This document shows, piece by piece, positions 8,483-21,681 of a stretch of 31,751 nucleotides of DNA. Within the stretch, counting starts at the first letter, position 1, and every line of letters starts with the position of its first letter. Made by a program: the position numbers and the translations under genes. The stretch comes from Saccoglossus kowalevskii (Eukaryota; Hemichordata; Enteropneusta; Harrimaniidae): the NCBI RefSeq assembly GCF_000003605.2, contig NW_003115444.1:1-31751 (forward strand), read 5' to 3'. The notes under the pieces are model-generated. The model was not told the DNA's origin. It saw only the letters and a list, made by a program, of their open reading frames with translations, and searched no databases.

Positions 8483-9425
8483 GTCAGGTGACCGACACAT
8501 ATTTAAAGTAAAGCACAATCGGGCGTGGTTAGTACTTGCATGGGAGACTCCCTGAGTAAACGAGCCGTTGAATTCAATTTTTTTGTTTCGTCACACATAT
8601 GGAAAAGATATAAGGCAACGTTCCTGCATTCTTTCTTACTGTTGTATCAATCATTTATAGTGGCAAATCGTGGAATATTTGTAACTTTTTGCAATTAATG
8701 GAAAGTTTTCAAATTCCTTCTAATTTTCTAGAACATGTTGTTGATGCTGTCGGCACGTAGTGGGTTTTAAGCTGTCAACACACCGTACAAAGTTGTTCAA
8801 AGTGATTGCAAAGTTGTGCAAAGCTATTTCAAAGTTGGTAGGTGTATTTGTATATATGACTAAAGTTATTGGCATACAGAAACGCGCAGTTGTAAAGTCG
8901 AAAACATGAATAAAAGCCAGTTGAAAGCAGCCTATATATGTTGACATGAGCTGACTGTAAAATGCTAGAAAACAGCGTGCAAAGTATAAAAACGATGGAA
9001 ATGTTGGCGGAGTTGCTCGTATATTTAACCTAAGTCATTTTCATGACTACCCCGCAGTTGAATTTCGAAAATATTAAGTAAATGTTCCGAGAATGCCTCA
9101 TATATAAGCAGATTATCATAACAGCCAACCGAAAAATCGACAACAAACTGCTTACAAAGTAGTGAAAAGCGATTGCAAAGTTGGTAGTTTCATTCCTAAT
9201 GGTTACCTGTGATAACATATTAAAAGATGCCAGAGTTACAAATTCGAAAATGTGAATAAATAGTTCGTGATTTGCAGTTAAATTACCGGAGTGTTCCTAA
9301 AGGTATTTAGAGGTCATAGGTCAAATATAGGAAGCACTTGTTCAACAATATCGATTTTAGAACATTCAAAAACATGAGGTAGCCGCTAATTCTTCTTTAT
9401 TTCAAATAATTCATTCAGCTGTCTG
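8483..9425 (+). repeat. Satellite copy 10 (943 bp)
   Basis: First half is consensus-like apart from GACACAT. The second half carries the AAAACATGAATA / GCTCGTAT / CATTTTCATGACTAC / CCAGAGTT set of copy 4. It ends with ATAGGAAGC, TTCAACAAT and TCATTCAGC. Confidence 0.97.
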
Positions 9426-10368
9426 GTCAGGTGACCGACAAATATTTAAAGTAAAGCACAATCGGGCGTGGTTAGTACTTGCATGGGAGACTCCCTGAGT
9501 AAACGAGCCGTTGAATTCATTTTTTTTGTTTCGTCACACATATGGAAAAGATATAAGGCAACGTTCCTGCATTCTTTCTTACTGTTGTATCAATCATTTA
9601 TAGTGGCAAATCGTGGAATATTTGTAACTTTTTGCAATTAATGGAAAGTTTTCAAATTCCTTCTAATTTTCTAGAACATGTTGTTGATGCTGTCGGCACG
9701 TAGTGGGTTTTAAGCTGTCAACACACCGTACAAAGTTGTTCAAAGTGATTGCAAAGTTGTGCAAAGCTATTTCAAATTTGGTAGGTGTATTTGTATATAT
9801 GACTAAAGTTATTGGCATACAGAAACGCGCAGTTGTAAAGTCGAAAACGTGAATAAAAGCCAGTTGAAATCAGCCTATATATGTTGACATGAGCTGACTG
9901 TAAAATGCTAGAAAACAGCGTGCAAAGTATAAAAACGATGGAAATGTTGGCGGAGTTGCTTGTATATTTAACCTAAGTCATTGTCATGACAACCCCGCAG
10001 TTGAATTTCGAAAATATTAAGTAAATGTTCCGAGAATGCCTCATATGTAAGCAGATTATCATAACAGCCAACCGAAAAATCGACAACAAACTGCTTACAA
10101 AGTAGTGAAAAGCGATTGCAAAGTTGGTAGTTTCATTCCTAATGGTTACCTGTGATAACATATTAAAAGATGCCATAGTTACAAATTCGAAAATGTGAAT
10201 AAATAGTTCGTGATTTGCAGTTAAATTACCGGAGTGTTCCTAAAGGTATTTAGAGGTCATAGGTCAAATATAGAAAGCACTTGTTCAGCAATATCGATTT
10301 TAGAACATTCAAAAACATGAAGTAGCCGCTAATTCTACTTTATTTCAAATAATTCATGCAGCTGTCTG
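9426..10368 (+). repeat. Satellite copy 11 (943 bp)
   Basis: GAATTCATTTTTTTTG lengthens the T-run to eight. TTTCAAATTTGG is shared with copy 17, six units downstream. CATATGTAAG is shared with copies 9, 16 and 27. Confidence 0.97.
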
Positions 10369-11311
10369 GTCAGGTGACCGACAAATATTTAAAGTAAAGC
10401 ACAATCGGGCGTGGTTAGTACTTGCATGGGAGACTCCCTGAGTAAACGAGCCGTTGAATTCAATTTTTTTGTTTCGTCACACATATGGAAAAGATATAAG
10501 ACAACGTTCCTGCATTCTTTCTTACTGTTGTATCAATCATTTATAGTGGCAAATCGTGGAATATTTGTAACTTTTTGCAATTAATGGAAAGTTTTCAAAT
10601 TCCTTCTAATTTTCTAGAACATGTTGTTGATGCTGTCGGCACGTAGTGGGTTTTAAGCTGTCAACACACCGTACAAAGTTGTTCAAAGTGATTGCAAAGT
10701 TGTGCAAAGCTATTTCAAAGTTGGTAGATGTATTTGTATATATGACTAAAGTTATTGGCATACAGAAACGCGCAGTTGTAAAGTCGAAAACGTGAATAAA
10801 AGCCAGTTGAAAGCAGCCTATATATGTTGACATGAGCTGACTGTAAAATGCTAGAAAACAGCGTGCAAAGTATAAAAACGATGGAAATGTTGGCGGAGTT
10901 GCTTGTATATTTAACCTAAGTCATTGTCATGACAACCCCGCAGTTGAATTTCGAAAATATTAAGTAAATGTTCCGAGAATGCCTCATATATAAGCAGATT
11001 ATCATAACAGCCAACCAAAAAATCGACAACAAACTGCTTACAAAGTAGTGAAAAGCGATTGCAAAGTTGGTAGTTTCATTCCTAATGGTTACCTGTGATA
11101 ACATATTAAAAGATGCCATAGTTACAAATTCGAAAATGTGAATAAATAGTTCGTGATTTGCAGTTAAATTACCGGAGTGTTCCTAAAGGCATTTAGAGGA
11201 CATAGGTCAAATATAGAAAGCACTTGTTCAGCAATATCGATTTTAGAACATTCAAAAACATGAAGTAGCCGCTAATTCTACTTTATTTCAAATAATTCAT
11301 GCAGCTGTCTG
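10369..11311 (+). repeat. Satellite copy 12 (943 bp), partner of copy 24
   Basis: Shares AGACAACG and the rare CCAACCAAAAAATCG with copy 24, twelve units away. GGTAGATG is shared with copies 14 and 15. The DR1 is damaged (AGGACATAGGTCA). Confidence 0.97.
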
Positions 11312-12255
11312 GTCAGGTGACCGACAAATATTTAAAGTAAAGCACAATCGGGCGTGGTTAGTACTTGCATGGGAGACTCCCTGAGTAAACGAGCCGTTGA
11401 ATTCAATTTTTTTGTTTCGTCACACATATGGAAAAGATATAAGGCAACGTTCCTGCATTCTTTCTTACTGTTGTATCAATCATTTATAGTGGCAAATCGT
11501 GGAATATTTGTAACTTTTTGCAATTAATGGAAAGTTTTCAAATTCCTTCTAATTTTCTAGAACATGTTGTTGATGCTGTCGGCACGTAGTGGGTTTTAAG
11601 CTGTCAACACACCGTACAAAGTTGTTCAAAGTGATTGCAAAGTTGTGCAAAGCTATTTCAAAGTTGGTAGGTGTATTTGTATATATGACTAAAGTTATTG
11701 GCATACAGAAACGCGCAGTTGTAAAGTCGAAAACGTGAATAAAAGCCAGTTGAAAGCAGCCTATATATGTTGACATGAGCTGACTGTAAAATGCTAGAAA
11801 ACAGCGTGCAAAGTATAAAAACGATGGAAATGTTGGCGGAGTTGCTTGTATATTTAACCTAAGTCATTGTCATGACAACCCCGCAGTTGAATTTCGAAAA
11901 TATTAAGTAAATGTTCCGAGAATGCCTCATATATAAGCAGATTATCATAACAGCCAACCGAAAAATCGACAACAAACTGCTTACAAAGTAGTGAAAAGCG
12001 ATTGCAAAGTTGGTAGTTTCATTCCTAATGGTTACCTGTGATAACATATTAAAAGATGCCATAGTTACAAATTCGAAAATGTGAATAAATAGTTCGTGAT
12101 TTGCAGTTAAATTACCGGAGTGTTCCTAAAGGTATTTAGAGGTCATAGGTCAAATATAGGAAGCACTTGTTCAGCAATATCGATTTTAGAACATTCAAAA
12201 ACATGAGGTAGCCGCTAATTCTACTTTTGTTTCAAATAATTCATGCAGCTGTCTG
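11312..12255 (+). repeat. Satellite copy 13 (944 bp), near consensus
   Basis: Close to the common sequence over most of its length. The tail has ATAGGAAGC, CATGAGGTAG and ACTTTTGTTTC. Confidence 0.97.
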
Positions 12256-13198
12256 GTCAGGTGACCGACAAATATTTAAAGTAAAGCACAATCGGGCGTG
12301 GTTAGTACTTGCATGGGAGACTCCCTGGGTAAACGAGCCGTTGAATTAAATTTTTTTGTTTCGTCACACATATGGAAAAGATATAAGACAACGTTCCTGC
12401 ATTCTTTCTTACTGTTGTATCAATCATTTATAGTGGCAAATCGTGGAATATTTGTAACTTTTTGCAATTAATGGAAAGTTTTCAAATTCCTTCTAATTTT
12501 CTAGAACATGTTGTTGATGCTGTCGGCACGTAGTGGGTTTTAAGCTGTCAACACACCGTACAAAGTTGTTCAAAGTGATTGCAAAGTTGTGCAAAGCTAT
12601 TTCAAAGTTGGTAGATGTATTTGTATATATGACTAAAGTTATTGGCATACAGAAACGCGCAGTTGTAAAGTCGAAAACGTGAATAAAAGCCAGTTGAAAG
12701 CAGCCTATATATGTTGACATGAGCTGACTGTAAAATGCTAGAAAACAGCGTGCAAAGTATAAAAACGATGGAAATGTTGGCGGAGTTGCTTGTATATTTA
12801 ACCTAAGTCATTGTCATGACAACCCCGCAGTTAAATTTCGAAAACATTAAGTAAATGTTCCGAGAATACCTTATATATAAGCAGATTATCATAACAGCCA
12901 ACCGAAACATTGACAACGAACTGCTTACAAAGTAGTGAAAAGCGATTGCAAAGTTGGTTGTTTCATTAGTAATGGTTACCTGTGATAACATATTAAAAGA
13001 TGCCACAGTTACGAATTCAAAAATGTGAATAAATAGTTCGTGATTTGCATTTAAATTACCGCAGTGATACTAAATGTATTTAGAGGTCATAGGTCAAATA
13101 TAGAAGGGACTTGTTCAGCAATATCGATTTTAAAACCTTCAAAAACATAAAATAGCCGCTAATTCTACTTAATTTTAAATAATCCATGCAGCTGTCTG
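12256..13198 (+). repeat. Satellite copy 14 (943 bp), diverged second half
   Basis: The first half is ordinary (CTGGGTAAAC, AGACAACG, GGTAGATG). From about 12830 changes become dense: AATACCTTATAT, GAAACATTGACAACGAAC, GGTTGTTTCATTAG, CACAGTTACGAATTC, CCGCAGTGATACTAAATG, GAAGGGACTTG, AAAACCTTC and CATAAAATAG. This opens the most divergent stretch of the window. Confidence 0.96.
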
Positions 13199-13300
13199 GT
13201 CAGGTGACTGACACATATTTAGAGTAAAGCACAGTCAGGCGTGGTTAGTACTTGCATGGGAAACTCCCTGAGTAAACGAGCTGTTGAATTTAATTTTTTT
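13197..13300 (+). pseudogene. 5S-derived relic, diverged (copy 15)
   Basis: GGTGACTGACACAT, AGTCAGGCG and GGGAAACTCC show extra changes, including in the intermediate element. Box C (GGTTAGTACTTGCATGGG) and T7 (13294-13300) are intact. Confidence 0.78.
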
Positions 13301-14140
13301 GTTTCGTCACACATATGGAAAAGATATAAGGCAACGTTCCTGCATTCTTTCTTACTGTTGTGTCAATAATTTATAGTGGCAAATCGTGGAATATTTGTAA
13401 CTTTTTGCAATTAATGGAAAGTTTTCAAATTCCTTCTAATTTTCTAGAACATGTTGTTGATGCTGTCGGCACGTAGTGGGTTTTAAGCTGTCAACACACC
13501 GTACAAAGTTGTTCAAAATGATTGCAAAGTCGTGCAAATCTGTTTCAAAGTTGGTAGATGTATTTGTATATATGACCTAAGTTATTGGCATACAGAAACG
13601 CGCAGTTGTAAAGTCGAAGACTTGACTAAAAGCCAGTTGAAAGCAGCCTATATATGTTGATATGAGCTGACTGTAAAATGCTAGAAAACAGCGTGCAAAG
13701 TATAAAAAACGTAAGAAATGTTGGCGGAGTGCTTGTATATTTAACCTTAGTCATTGTCATGACAACCCCGCAGTTAAATTTCGAAAATATTAAGTAAATG
13801 TTCCGAGAATACCTCATATATAAGCAGATTATCGTAACAGCCAACCGAAAAATCGACAACAAACTGCTTACAAAGTATGAAAAGCGATTGCAAAGTTGGT
13901 AGTTTCATTCCTAATGGTTACCTGTGATAACATATTAAAAGATGCCATAGTTACAAATTCGAAAATGTGAATAAATAGTTCGTGATTTGCAGTTAAATTA
14001 CCGGAGTGTTCCTAAAGGTATTTAGAGGTCATAGGTCAAATATAAAAAGCACTTGTTCAGCAATATCGATTTTAGAACATTCAAAAACATGAAGTAGCCG
14101 CTAATTCTACTTTATGTCAAATAATTCATGCAGCTGTCTG
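13199..14140 (+). repeat. Satellite copy 15 (942 bp), diverged
   Basis: Continues the divergent stretch: GACTGACACATATTTAGAG, GTCGTGCAAATCTG, GACCTAAG, CGAAGACTTGACTA, GATATGAGC, AAAAAACGTAAG. Several of these resemble copies 8 and 20, suggesting an older variant family. The tail from about 13870 is close to consensus. Confidence 0.96.
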
Positions 14141-15082
14141 GTCAGGTGACCGACAAATATTTAAAGTAAAGCACAATTGTTCGTGTTTAGTACTTGCATG
14201 GGCGACTCCCTGAGTAAACGAGCCGTTGAATTCAATTTTTTTGTTTCGTCACACATATGGAAAAGATATAAGGCAACGTTCCTGCATTCTTTCTTACTGT
14301 TGTATCAATCATTTATAGTCGCAAATCGTGGAATATTTGTAACTTTTTTCAATTAATGGAAAGTTTTCAAATTCCTTCTAATTTTCTAGAACATGTTGTT
14401 GATGCTGTCGGCACGTAGTGGGTTTTAAGCTGTCAACACACCGTACAAAGTTGTTCAAAGTGATTGCAAAGTTGTGCAAAGCTATTTCAAAGTTGGTAGG
14501 TGTATTTGTATATATGACTAAAGTTATTGGCATACAGAAACGCGCAGTTGTAAAGTAGAAAACGTGAATAAAAGCCAGTTGAAATCAGCCTATATATGTT
14601 GACATGAGCTGACTGTAAAATGCTAGAAAACAGCGTGCAAAGTATAAAAACGATGGAAATGTTGGCGGAGTTGCTTGTATATTTAACCTAAGTCATTGTC
14701 ATGACAACCCCGCATTGAATTTCGAAAATATTAAGTAAATGTTCCGAGAATGCCTCATATGTAAGCAGATTATCATAACAGCCAACCGAAAAATCGACAA
14801 CAAACTGCTTACAAAGTAGTGAAAAGCGATTGCAAAGTTGGTAGTTTCATTCCTAATGGTTACCTGTGATAACATATTAAAAGATGCCATAGTTACAAAT
14901 TCGAAAATGTGAATAAATAGTTCGTGATTTGCAGTTAAATTACCGGAGTGTTCCTAAAGGTATTTAGAGGTCATAGGTCAAATATAGAAAGCACTTGTTC
15001 AGCAATATCGATTTTAGAACATTCAAAAACATGAAGTAGCCGCTAATTCTACTTTATTTCAAATAGTTCATGCAGCTGTCTG
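14141..15082 (+). repeat. Satellite copy 16 (942 bp), type b
   Basis: Type b head with ATTGTTCGTGTTTAG. CCCCGCATTG (1-bp loss) and CATATGTAAG are both shared with copy 27. Confidence 0.97.
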
Positions 15083-16025
15083 GTCAGGTGACCGACAAAT
15101 ATTTAAAGTAAAGCACAATCGGGCGTGGTTAGTACTTGCATGGGAGACTCCCTGAGTAAACGAGCCGTTGAATTCAATTTTTTTGTTTCGTCACACATAT
15201 GGAAAAGATATAAGGCAACGTTCCTGCATTCTTTCTTACTGTTGTATCAATCATTTATAGTGGCAAATCGTGGAATATTTGTAACTTTTTGCAATTAATG
15301 GACAGTTTTCAAATTCCTTCTAATTTTCTAGAACATGTTGTTGATGCTGTCGGCACGTAGTGGGTTTTAAGCTGTCAACACACCGTACAAAGTTGTTCAA
15401 AGTGATTGCAAAGTTGTGCAAAGCTATTTCAAATTTGGTAGGTGTATTTGTATATATGACTAAAGTTATTGGCATACAGAAACGCGCAGTTGTAAAGTCG
15501 AAAACGTGAATAAAAGCCAGTTGAAATCAGCCTATATATGTTGACATGAGCTGACTGTAAAATGCTAGAAAACAGCGTGCAAAGTATAAAAACGATGGAA
15601 ATGTTGGCGGAGTTGCTTGTATATTTAACCTAAGTCATTGTCATGACAACCCCGCAGTTGAATTTCGAAAATATTAAGTAAATGTTCCGAGAATGCCTCA
15701 TATATAAGCAGATTATCATAACAGCCAACCGAAAAATCGACAACAAACTACTTACAAATTAGTGAAAAGCGATTGCAAAGTTGGTAGTTTCATTCCTAAT
15801 GGTTACCTGTGATAACATATTAAAAGATGCCATAGTTACAAATTCGAAAATGTGAATAAATAGTTCGTGATTTGCAGTTAAATTACCGGAGTGTTCCTAA
15901 AGGTATTTAGAGGTCATAGGTCAAATATAGAAAGCACTTGTTCAGCAATATCGATTTTAGAACATTCAAAAACATGAAGTAGCCGCTAATTCTACTTTAT
16001 TTCAAATAATTCATGCAGCTGTCTG
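15083..16025 (+). repeat. Satellite copy 17 (943 bp)
   Basis: Private GGACAGTTTTC and AACTACTTACAAATTAG; the latter breaks the CAAAG that opens subrepeat C. TTTCAAATTTGG links it to copy 11. Confidence 0.97.
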
Positions 16026-16968
16026 GTCAGGTGACCAACAAATATTTAAAGTAAAGCACAATCGGGCGTGGTTAGTACTTGCATGGGAGACTCCCTGAGT
16101 AAACGAGCCGTTGAATTCAATTTTTTTGTTTCGTCACACATATGGAAAAGATATAAGGCAACGTTCCTGCATTCTTTCTTACTGTTGTATCAATCATTTA
16201 TAGTGGAAAATCGTGGAATATTTGTAACTTTTTGCAATTAATGGAAAGTTTTCAAATTCCTTCTAATTTTCTAGAACATGTTGTTGATGCTGTCGGCACG
16301 TAGTGGGTTTTAAGCTGTCAACACACCGTACAAAGTTGTTCAAAGTGATTGCAAAGTTGTGCAAAGCTATTTCAAAGTTGGTAGGTGTATTTGTATATAT
16401 GACTAAAGTTATTGGCATACAGAAACGCGCAGTTGTAAAGTCGAAAACGTGAATAAAAGCCAGTTGAAATCAGCCTATATATGTTGACATGAGCTGACTG
16501 TAAAATGCTAGAAAACAGCGTGCAAAGTATAAAAACGATGGAAATGTTGGCGGAGTTGCTTGTATATTTAACCTAAGTCATTGTCATGACAACCCCGCAG
16601 TTGAATTTCGAAAATATTAAGTAAATGTTCCGAGAATGCCTCATATATAAGCAGATTATCATAACAGCCAACCGAAAAATCGACAACAAACTGCTTACAA
16701 AGTAGTGAAAAGCGATTGCAAAGTTGGTAGTTTCATTCCTAATGGTTACCTGTGATAACATATTAAAAGATGCCATAGTTACAAATTCGAAAATGTGAAT
16801 AAATAGTTCGTGATTTGCAGTTAAATTACCGGAGTGTTCCTAAAGGTATTTAGAGGTCATAGGTCAAATATAGAAAGCACTTGTTCAGCAATATCGATTT
16901 TAGAACATTCAAAAACATGAAGTAGCCGCTAATTCTACTTTATTTCAAATAATTCATGCAGCTGTCTG
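16026..16968 (+). repeat. Satellite copy 18 (943 bp), partner of copy 6
   Basis: Otherwise consensus-like; GTGACCAACAAAT and AGTGGAAAATCG pair it with copy 6. Confidence 0.97.
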
Positions 16969-17911
16969 GTCAGGTGACCGACAAATATTTAAAGTAAAGC
17001 ACAATCGGGCGTGGTTAGTACTTGCATGGGAGACTCCCTGAGTAAACGAGCCGTTGAATTCAATTTTTTTGTTTCGTCACACATATGGAAAAGATATAAG
17101 GCAACGTTCCTGCATTCTTTCTTACTGTTGTATCAATCATTTATAGTGGCAAATCGTGGAATATTTGTAACTTTTTGCAATTAATGGAAAGTTTTCAAAT
17201 TCCTTCTAATTTTCTAGAACATGTTGTTGATGCTGTCGGCACGTAGTGGGTTTTAAGCTGTCAACACACCGTACAAAGTTGTTCAAAGTGATTGCAAAGT
17301 TGTGCAAAGCTATTTCAAAGTTGGTAGGTGTATTTGTATATATGACTAAAGTTATTGGCATACAGAAACGCGCAGTTGTAAAGTCGAAAACGTGAATAAA
17401 AGCCAGTTGAAATCAGCCTATATATGTTGACATGAGCTGACTGTAAAATGCTAGAAAACAGCGTGCAAAGTATAAAAACGATGGAAATGTTGGCGGAGTT
17501 GCTTGTATATTTAACCTAAGTCATTGTCATGACAACCCCGCAGTTGAATTTCGAAAATATTAAGTAAATGTTCCGAGAATGCCTCATATATAAGCAGATG
17601 ATCATAACAGCCAACCGAAAAATCGACAACAAACTGCTTACAAAGTAGTGAAAAGCGATTGCAAAGTTGGTAGTTTCATTCCTAATGGTTACCTGTGATA
17701 ACATATTAAAAGATGCCATAGTTACAAATTCGAAAATGTGAATAAATAGTTCGTGATTTGCAGTTAAATTACCGGAGTGTTCCTAAAGGTATTTAGAGGT
17801 CATAGGTCAAATATAGAAAGCACTTGTTCAGCAATATCGATTTTAGAACATTCAAAAACATGAAGTAGCCGCTAATTCTACTTTATTTCAAATAATTCAT
17901 GCAGCTGTCTG
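16969..17911 (+). repeat. Satellite copy 19 (943 bp), near consensus
   Basis: One of the cleanest copies. The only clear variant is CAGATGATCATAAC, shared with copy 22. Confidence 0.97.
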
Positions 17912-18855
17912 GTCAGGTGACCGACAAATATTTAAAGTAAAGCACAATCGGGCGTGGTTAGTACTTGCATGGGAGACTCCCTGAGTAAACGAGCCGTTGA
18001 ATTTATTTTTTTTGTTTCGTCACACATATGGAAAAGATATAAGGCAACGTTCCTGCATTCTTTCTTACTGTGATGTCAATCATTTATAGTGGAAAATCGT
18101 GGAATTTTTGTAACTTTTTTCAATTAATGGAAAGTTTTCAAATTCCTTCTAATTTTCTAGAACATGTTGTTGATGCTGCCGGCACGTAGTGGGTTTTAAG
18201 CTGTCAACACACCGTACAAAGTTGTTCAAAGTGATTGCAAAGTCGTTCAAATCTGTTTCAAAGTTGGTAGGTGTATTTGTATATATGTCTTAAGTTATTG
18301 GCATACAGAAACGCGCAGTTGTAAAGTCGAAATCTTGAATAAAAGCCAGTTGAAAGCAGCCTATATATGTTGATATGAGCTGACTGTAAAATGCTGGAAA
18401 ACAGCGTGCAAAGTATAAAAAACGATGGAAATGTTGGCGGAGTTTCTTGTATATTTAACCTAAGTCATTGTCATGACAACCCTGCAGTTGAATTTCGAAA
18501 ATATTAAGTAAATGTTCCGAGAATGCCTCATATATAAGCAGATTATCATAACAGCCAACCGAAAAATCGACAACAAACTGCTTACAAAGTAGTGTAAAGC
18601 GATTGCAAAGTTGGTAGTTTCATTCCTAATGGTTACCTGTGATAACATATTAAAAGATGCCATAGTTACAAATTCGAAAATGTGAATAAATAGTTCGTGA
18701 TTTGCAGTTAAATTACCGGAGTGTTCCTAAAGGTATTTAGAGGTCATAGGTCAAATATAGAAAGCACTTGTTTAGCAATATCGATTTTAGAACATTCAAA
18801 AACATGAAGTAGCCGCTAATTCTACTTAATTTCAAGTAATTCATGCATCTGTCTG
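17912..18855 (+). repeat. Satellite copy 20 (944 bp), partner of copy 8
   Basis: Carries the copy-8 variant set from about 18002 onward. Its head keeps GAGCCGTTG where copy 8 has GAGCTGTTG, so the shared tract begins just after the 5S-like relic. Confidence 0.97.
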
Positions 18856-19800
18856 GTCAGGTGACCGACAAATATTTAAAGTAAAGCACAATCGGGCGTG
18901 CTTAGTACTTGCATGGGAGAGTCCATGAGTAAACGAGCTGTTGAATTTATTTTTTTTTGTTTCGTCACACATATGGAAAAGATAAAAGGCAACGTTCCTG
19001 CATTCTTTCTTACTGTTGTGACAATCATTTATAGTGGCAGATCGTGGAATATTTGTAACTTTTTTCAATTAATGGAAAGTTTTCAAATTCCTTCTAATTT
19101 TCTAAAATATGTTGTTGATGCTGTCGGCACGTAGTGGGTTTTAAGCTGTCAACACACCGTACAAAGTTGTTCAAAGTGATTGCAAAGTTGTGCAAAGCTA
19201 TTTCAAAGTTGGTAGGTGTATTTGTATATATGACTTAAGTTATTGGCATACAGAAACGCGCAGTTGTAAAGTCGTAAACTTGAATAAAAGCCAGTTGAAA
19301 GCAGCCTATATATGTTGACATGAGCTGACTGTAAAATGCTTGAAAACAGCGTGCAAAGTATAAAAAACGATGGAAATGTTGGCGGAGTTGCTTGTATATT
19401 TAACCTAAGTCATTGTCATGACAACCCCGCAGTTAAATTTCGAAAATATTAAGTAAATGTTCCGAGAATGCCTCATATATAAGCAGATTATCATAACAGC
19501 CAACAGAAAAATCGACAACAAACTGCTTACAAAGTAGTGAAAAGCGATTGCAAAGTTGGTAGTTTCATTCCTAATGGTTACCTGTGATAACATATTAAAA
19601 GATGCCATAGTTACAATTTCGAAAATGTGAATAAATAGTTCGTGATTTGCAGTTAAATTACCATAGTGTTCCTAAAGGTATTTAGAGGTCATAGGTCAAA
19701 TATAGAAAGCATTTGTTCAGCAATATCGATTTTAGAACATTCAAAAACATGAAGTAGCCGCTAATTCTACTTAATTTCTAATAATTCATGCAGCTGTCTG
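18856..19800 (+). repeat. Satellite copy 21 (945 bp), partner of copy 9
   Basis: Matches copy 9 in its first ~370 bp, then diverges (GACTTAAG, CGTAAACTTG, GCTTGAAAAC, CCAACAGAAAAATCG, ACCATAGTG). Private GTGCTTAG lies in the 5S-like head. Confidence 0.97.
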
Positions 19801-19898
19801 GTCAGGTGACTGACAAAGATTTAAAGTAAAGCACAATCGTTCATGGTTAGTACTTGCATGGGCAAACGAGAAAACGAGCCGTTGAATTCAATTTTTTT
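19799..19898 (+). pseudogene. 5S-derived relic, rearranged (copy 22)
   Basis: Type b-like (ATCGTTCATGG). After CATGGGC the usual GACTCCCTGAGT is replaced by AAACGAGA, duplicating the neighbouring AAACGAG; the net loss is 4 bp. T7 at 19892-19898 is intact. Confidence 0.8.
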
Positions 19899-20738
19899 GT
19901 TTCGTCACACATATGGAAAAGATATAAGGCAACGTTCCTGCATTCTTTCTTACTGTTGTATCAATCATTTATAGTGGCAAATCGTGGAATATTTGTAACT
20001 TTTTGCAATTAATGGAATGTTGTCAAATTCCTTCTAATTTTCTAGAACATGTTGTTGATGCTGTCGGCACGTAGTGGGTTTTAAGCTGTCAACACACCGT
20101 ACAAAGTTGTTCAAAGTGATTGCAAAGTTGTGCAAAGCTATTTCAAAGTTGGTAGGTGTATTTGTATATATGACTAAAGTTATTGGCATACAGAAACGCG
20201 CAGTTGTAAAGTCGAAAACTGGAATAAAAGCCAGTTGAAAGCAGCCTATATATGTTGACATGAGCTGACTGTAAAATGCTAGAAAACAGCGTGCAAAGTA
20301 TAAAAACGATGGAAATGTTGGCGGAGTTGCTTGTATATTTAACCTAAGTCATTGTCATGACAACCCCGCAGTTGAATTTCGAAAATATTAAGTAAATGTT
20401 CCGAGAATGTCTCATATATAAGCAGATGATCATAACAGCCAACCGAAAAATCGACAACAAACTGCTTACAAAGTAGTGAAAAGCGATTGCAAAGTTGGTA
20501 GTTTCATTCTAATGGTTACCTGTGATAACATATTAAAAGATGCCATAGTTACAAATTCGAAAATGTGAATAAATAGTTCGTGATTTGCAGTTAAATTACC
20601 GGAGTGTTCCTAAAGGTATTTAGAGGTCATAGGTCAAATATAGAAAGCACTTGTTCAGCAATATCGATTTTAGAACATTCAAAAACATGAAGTAGCCGCT
20701 AATTCTACTTTATTTCAAATAATTCATGCAGCTGTCTG
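19801..20738 (+). repeat. Satellite copy 22 (938 bp)
   Basis: Shortened by a rearrangement in the head and a 1-bp loss at CATTCTAATGG. Also carries GGAATGTTGTCAAATTC, AACTGGAATAAAAG and GAGAATGTCTC. Confidence 0.97.
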
Positions 20739-21681
20739 GTCAGGTGACCGACAAATATTTAAAGTAAAGCACAATCGGGCGTGGTTAGTACTTGCATGGG
20801 AGACTCCCTGAGTAAACGAGCCGTTGAATTCAATTTTTTTGTTTCGTCACACATATGGAAAAGATATAAGGCAACGTTCCTGCATTCTTTCTTACTGTTG
20901 TATCAATCATTTATAGTGGCAAATCGTGGAATATTTGTAACTTTTTGCAATTAATGGAAAGTTTTCAAATTCCTTCTAATTTTCTAGAACATGTTGTTGA
21001 TGCTGTCGGCACGTAGTGGGTTTTAAGCTGTCAACACACCGTACAAAGTTGTTCAAAGTGATTGCAAAGTTGTGCAAAGCTATTTCAAAGTTGGTAGGTG
21101 TATTTGTATATATGACTAAAGTTATTGGCATACAGAAACGCGCAGTTGTAAAGTCGAAAACGTGAATAAAAGCCAGTTGAAATCAGCCTATATATGTTGA
21201 CATGAGCTGACTGTAAAATGCTAGAAAACAGCGTGCAAAGTATAAAAATGATGGAAATGTTGGCGGAGTTGCTTGTATATTTAACCTAAGTCATTGTCAT
21301 GACAACCCCGCAGTTGAATTTCGAAAATATTAAGTAAATGTTCCGAGAATGCCTCATATATAAGCAGATTATCATAACAGCCAACCGAAAAATCGACAAC
21401 AAACTGCTTACAAAGTAGTGAAAAGCGATTGCAAAGTTGGTAGTTTCATTCCTAATGGTTACCTGTGATAACATATTAAAAGATGCCATAGTTACAAATT
21501 CGAAAATGTGAATAAATAGTTCGTGATTTGCAGTTAAATTACCGGAGTGTTCCTAAAGGTATTTAGAGGTCATAGGTCAAATATAGAAAGCACTTGTTCA
21601 GCAATATCGATTTTAGAACATTCAAAAACATGAAGTAGCCGCTAATTCTACTTTATTTCAAATAATTCATGCAGCTGTCTG
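20739..21681 (+). repeat. Satellite copy 23 (943 bp), near consensus
   Basis: Closely similar to copies 18 and 19; the main private change is TATAAAAATGATGG. Confidence 0.97.
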
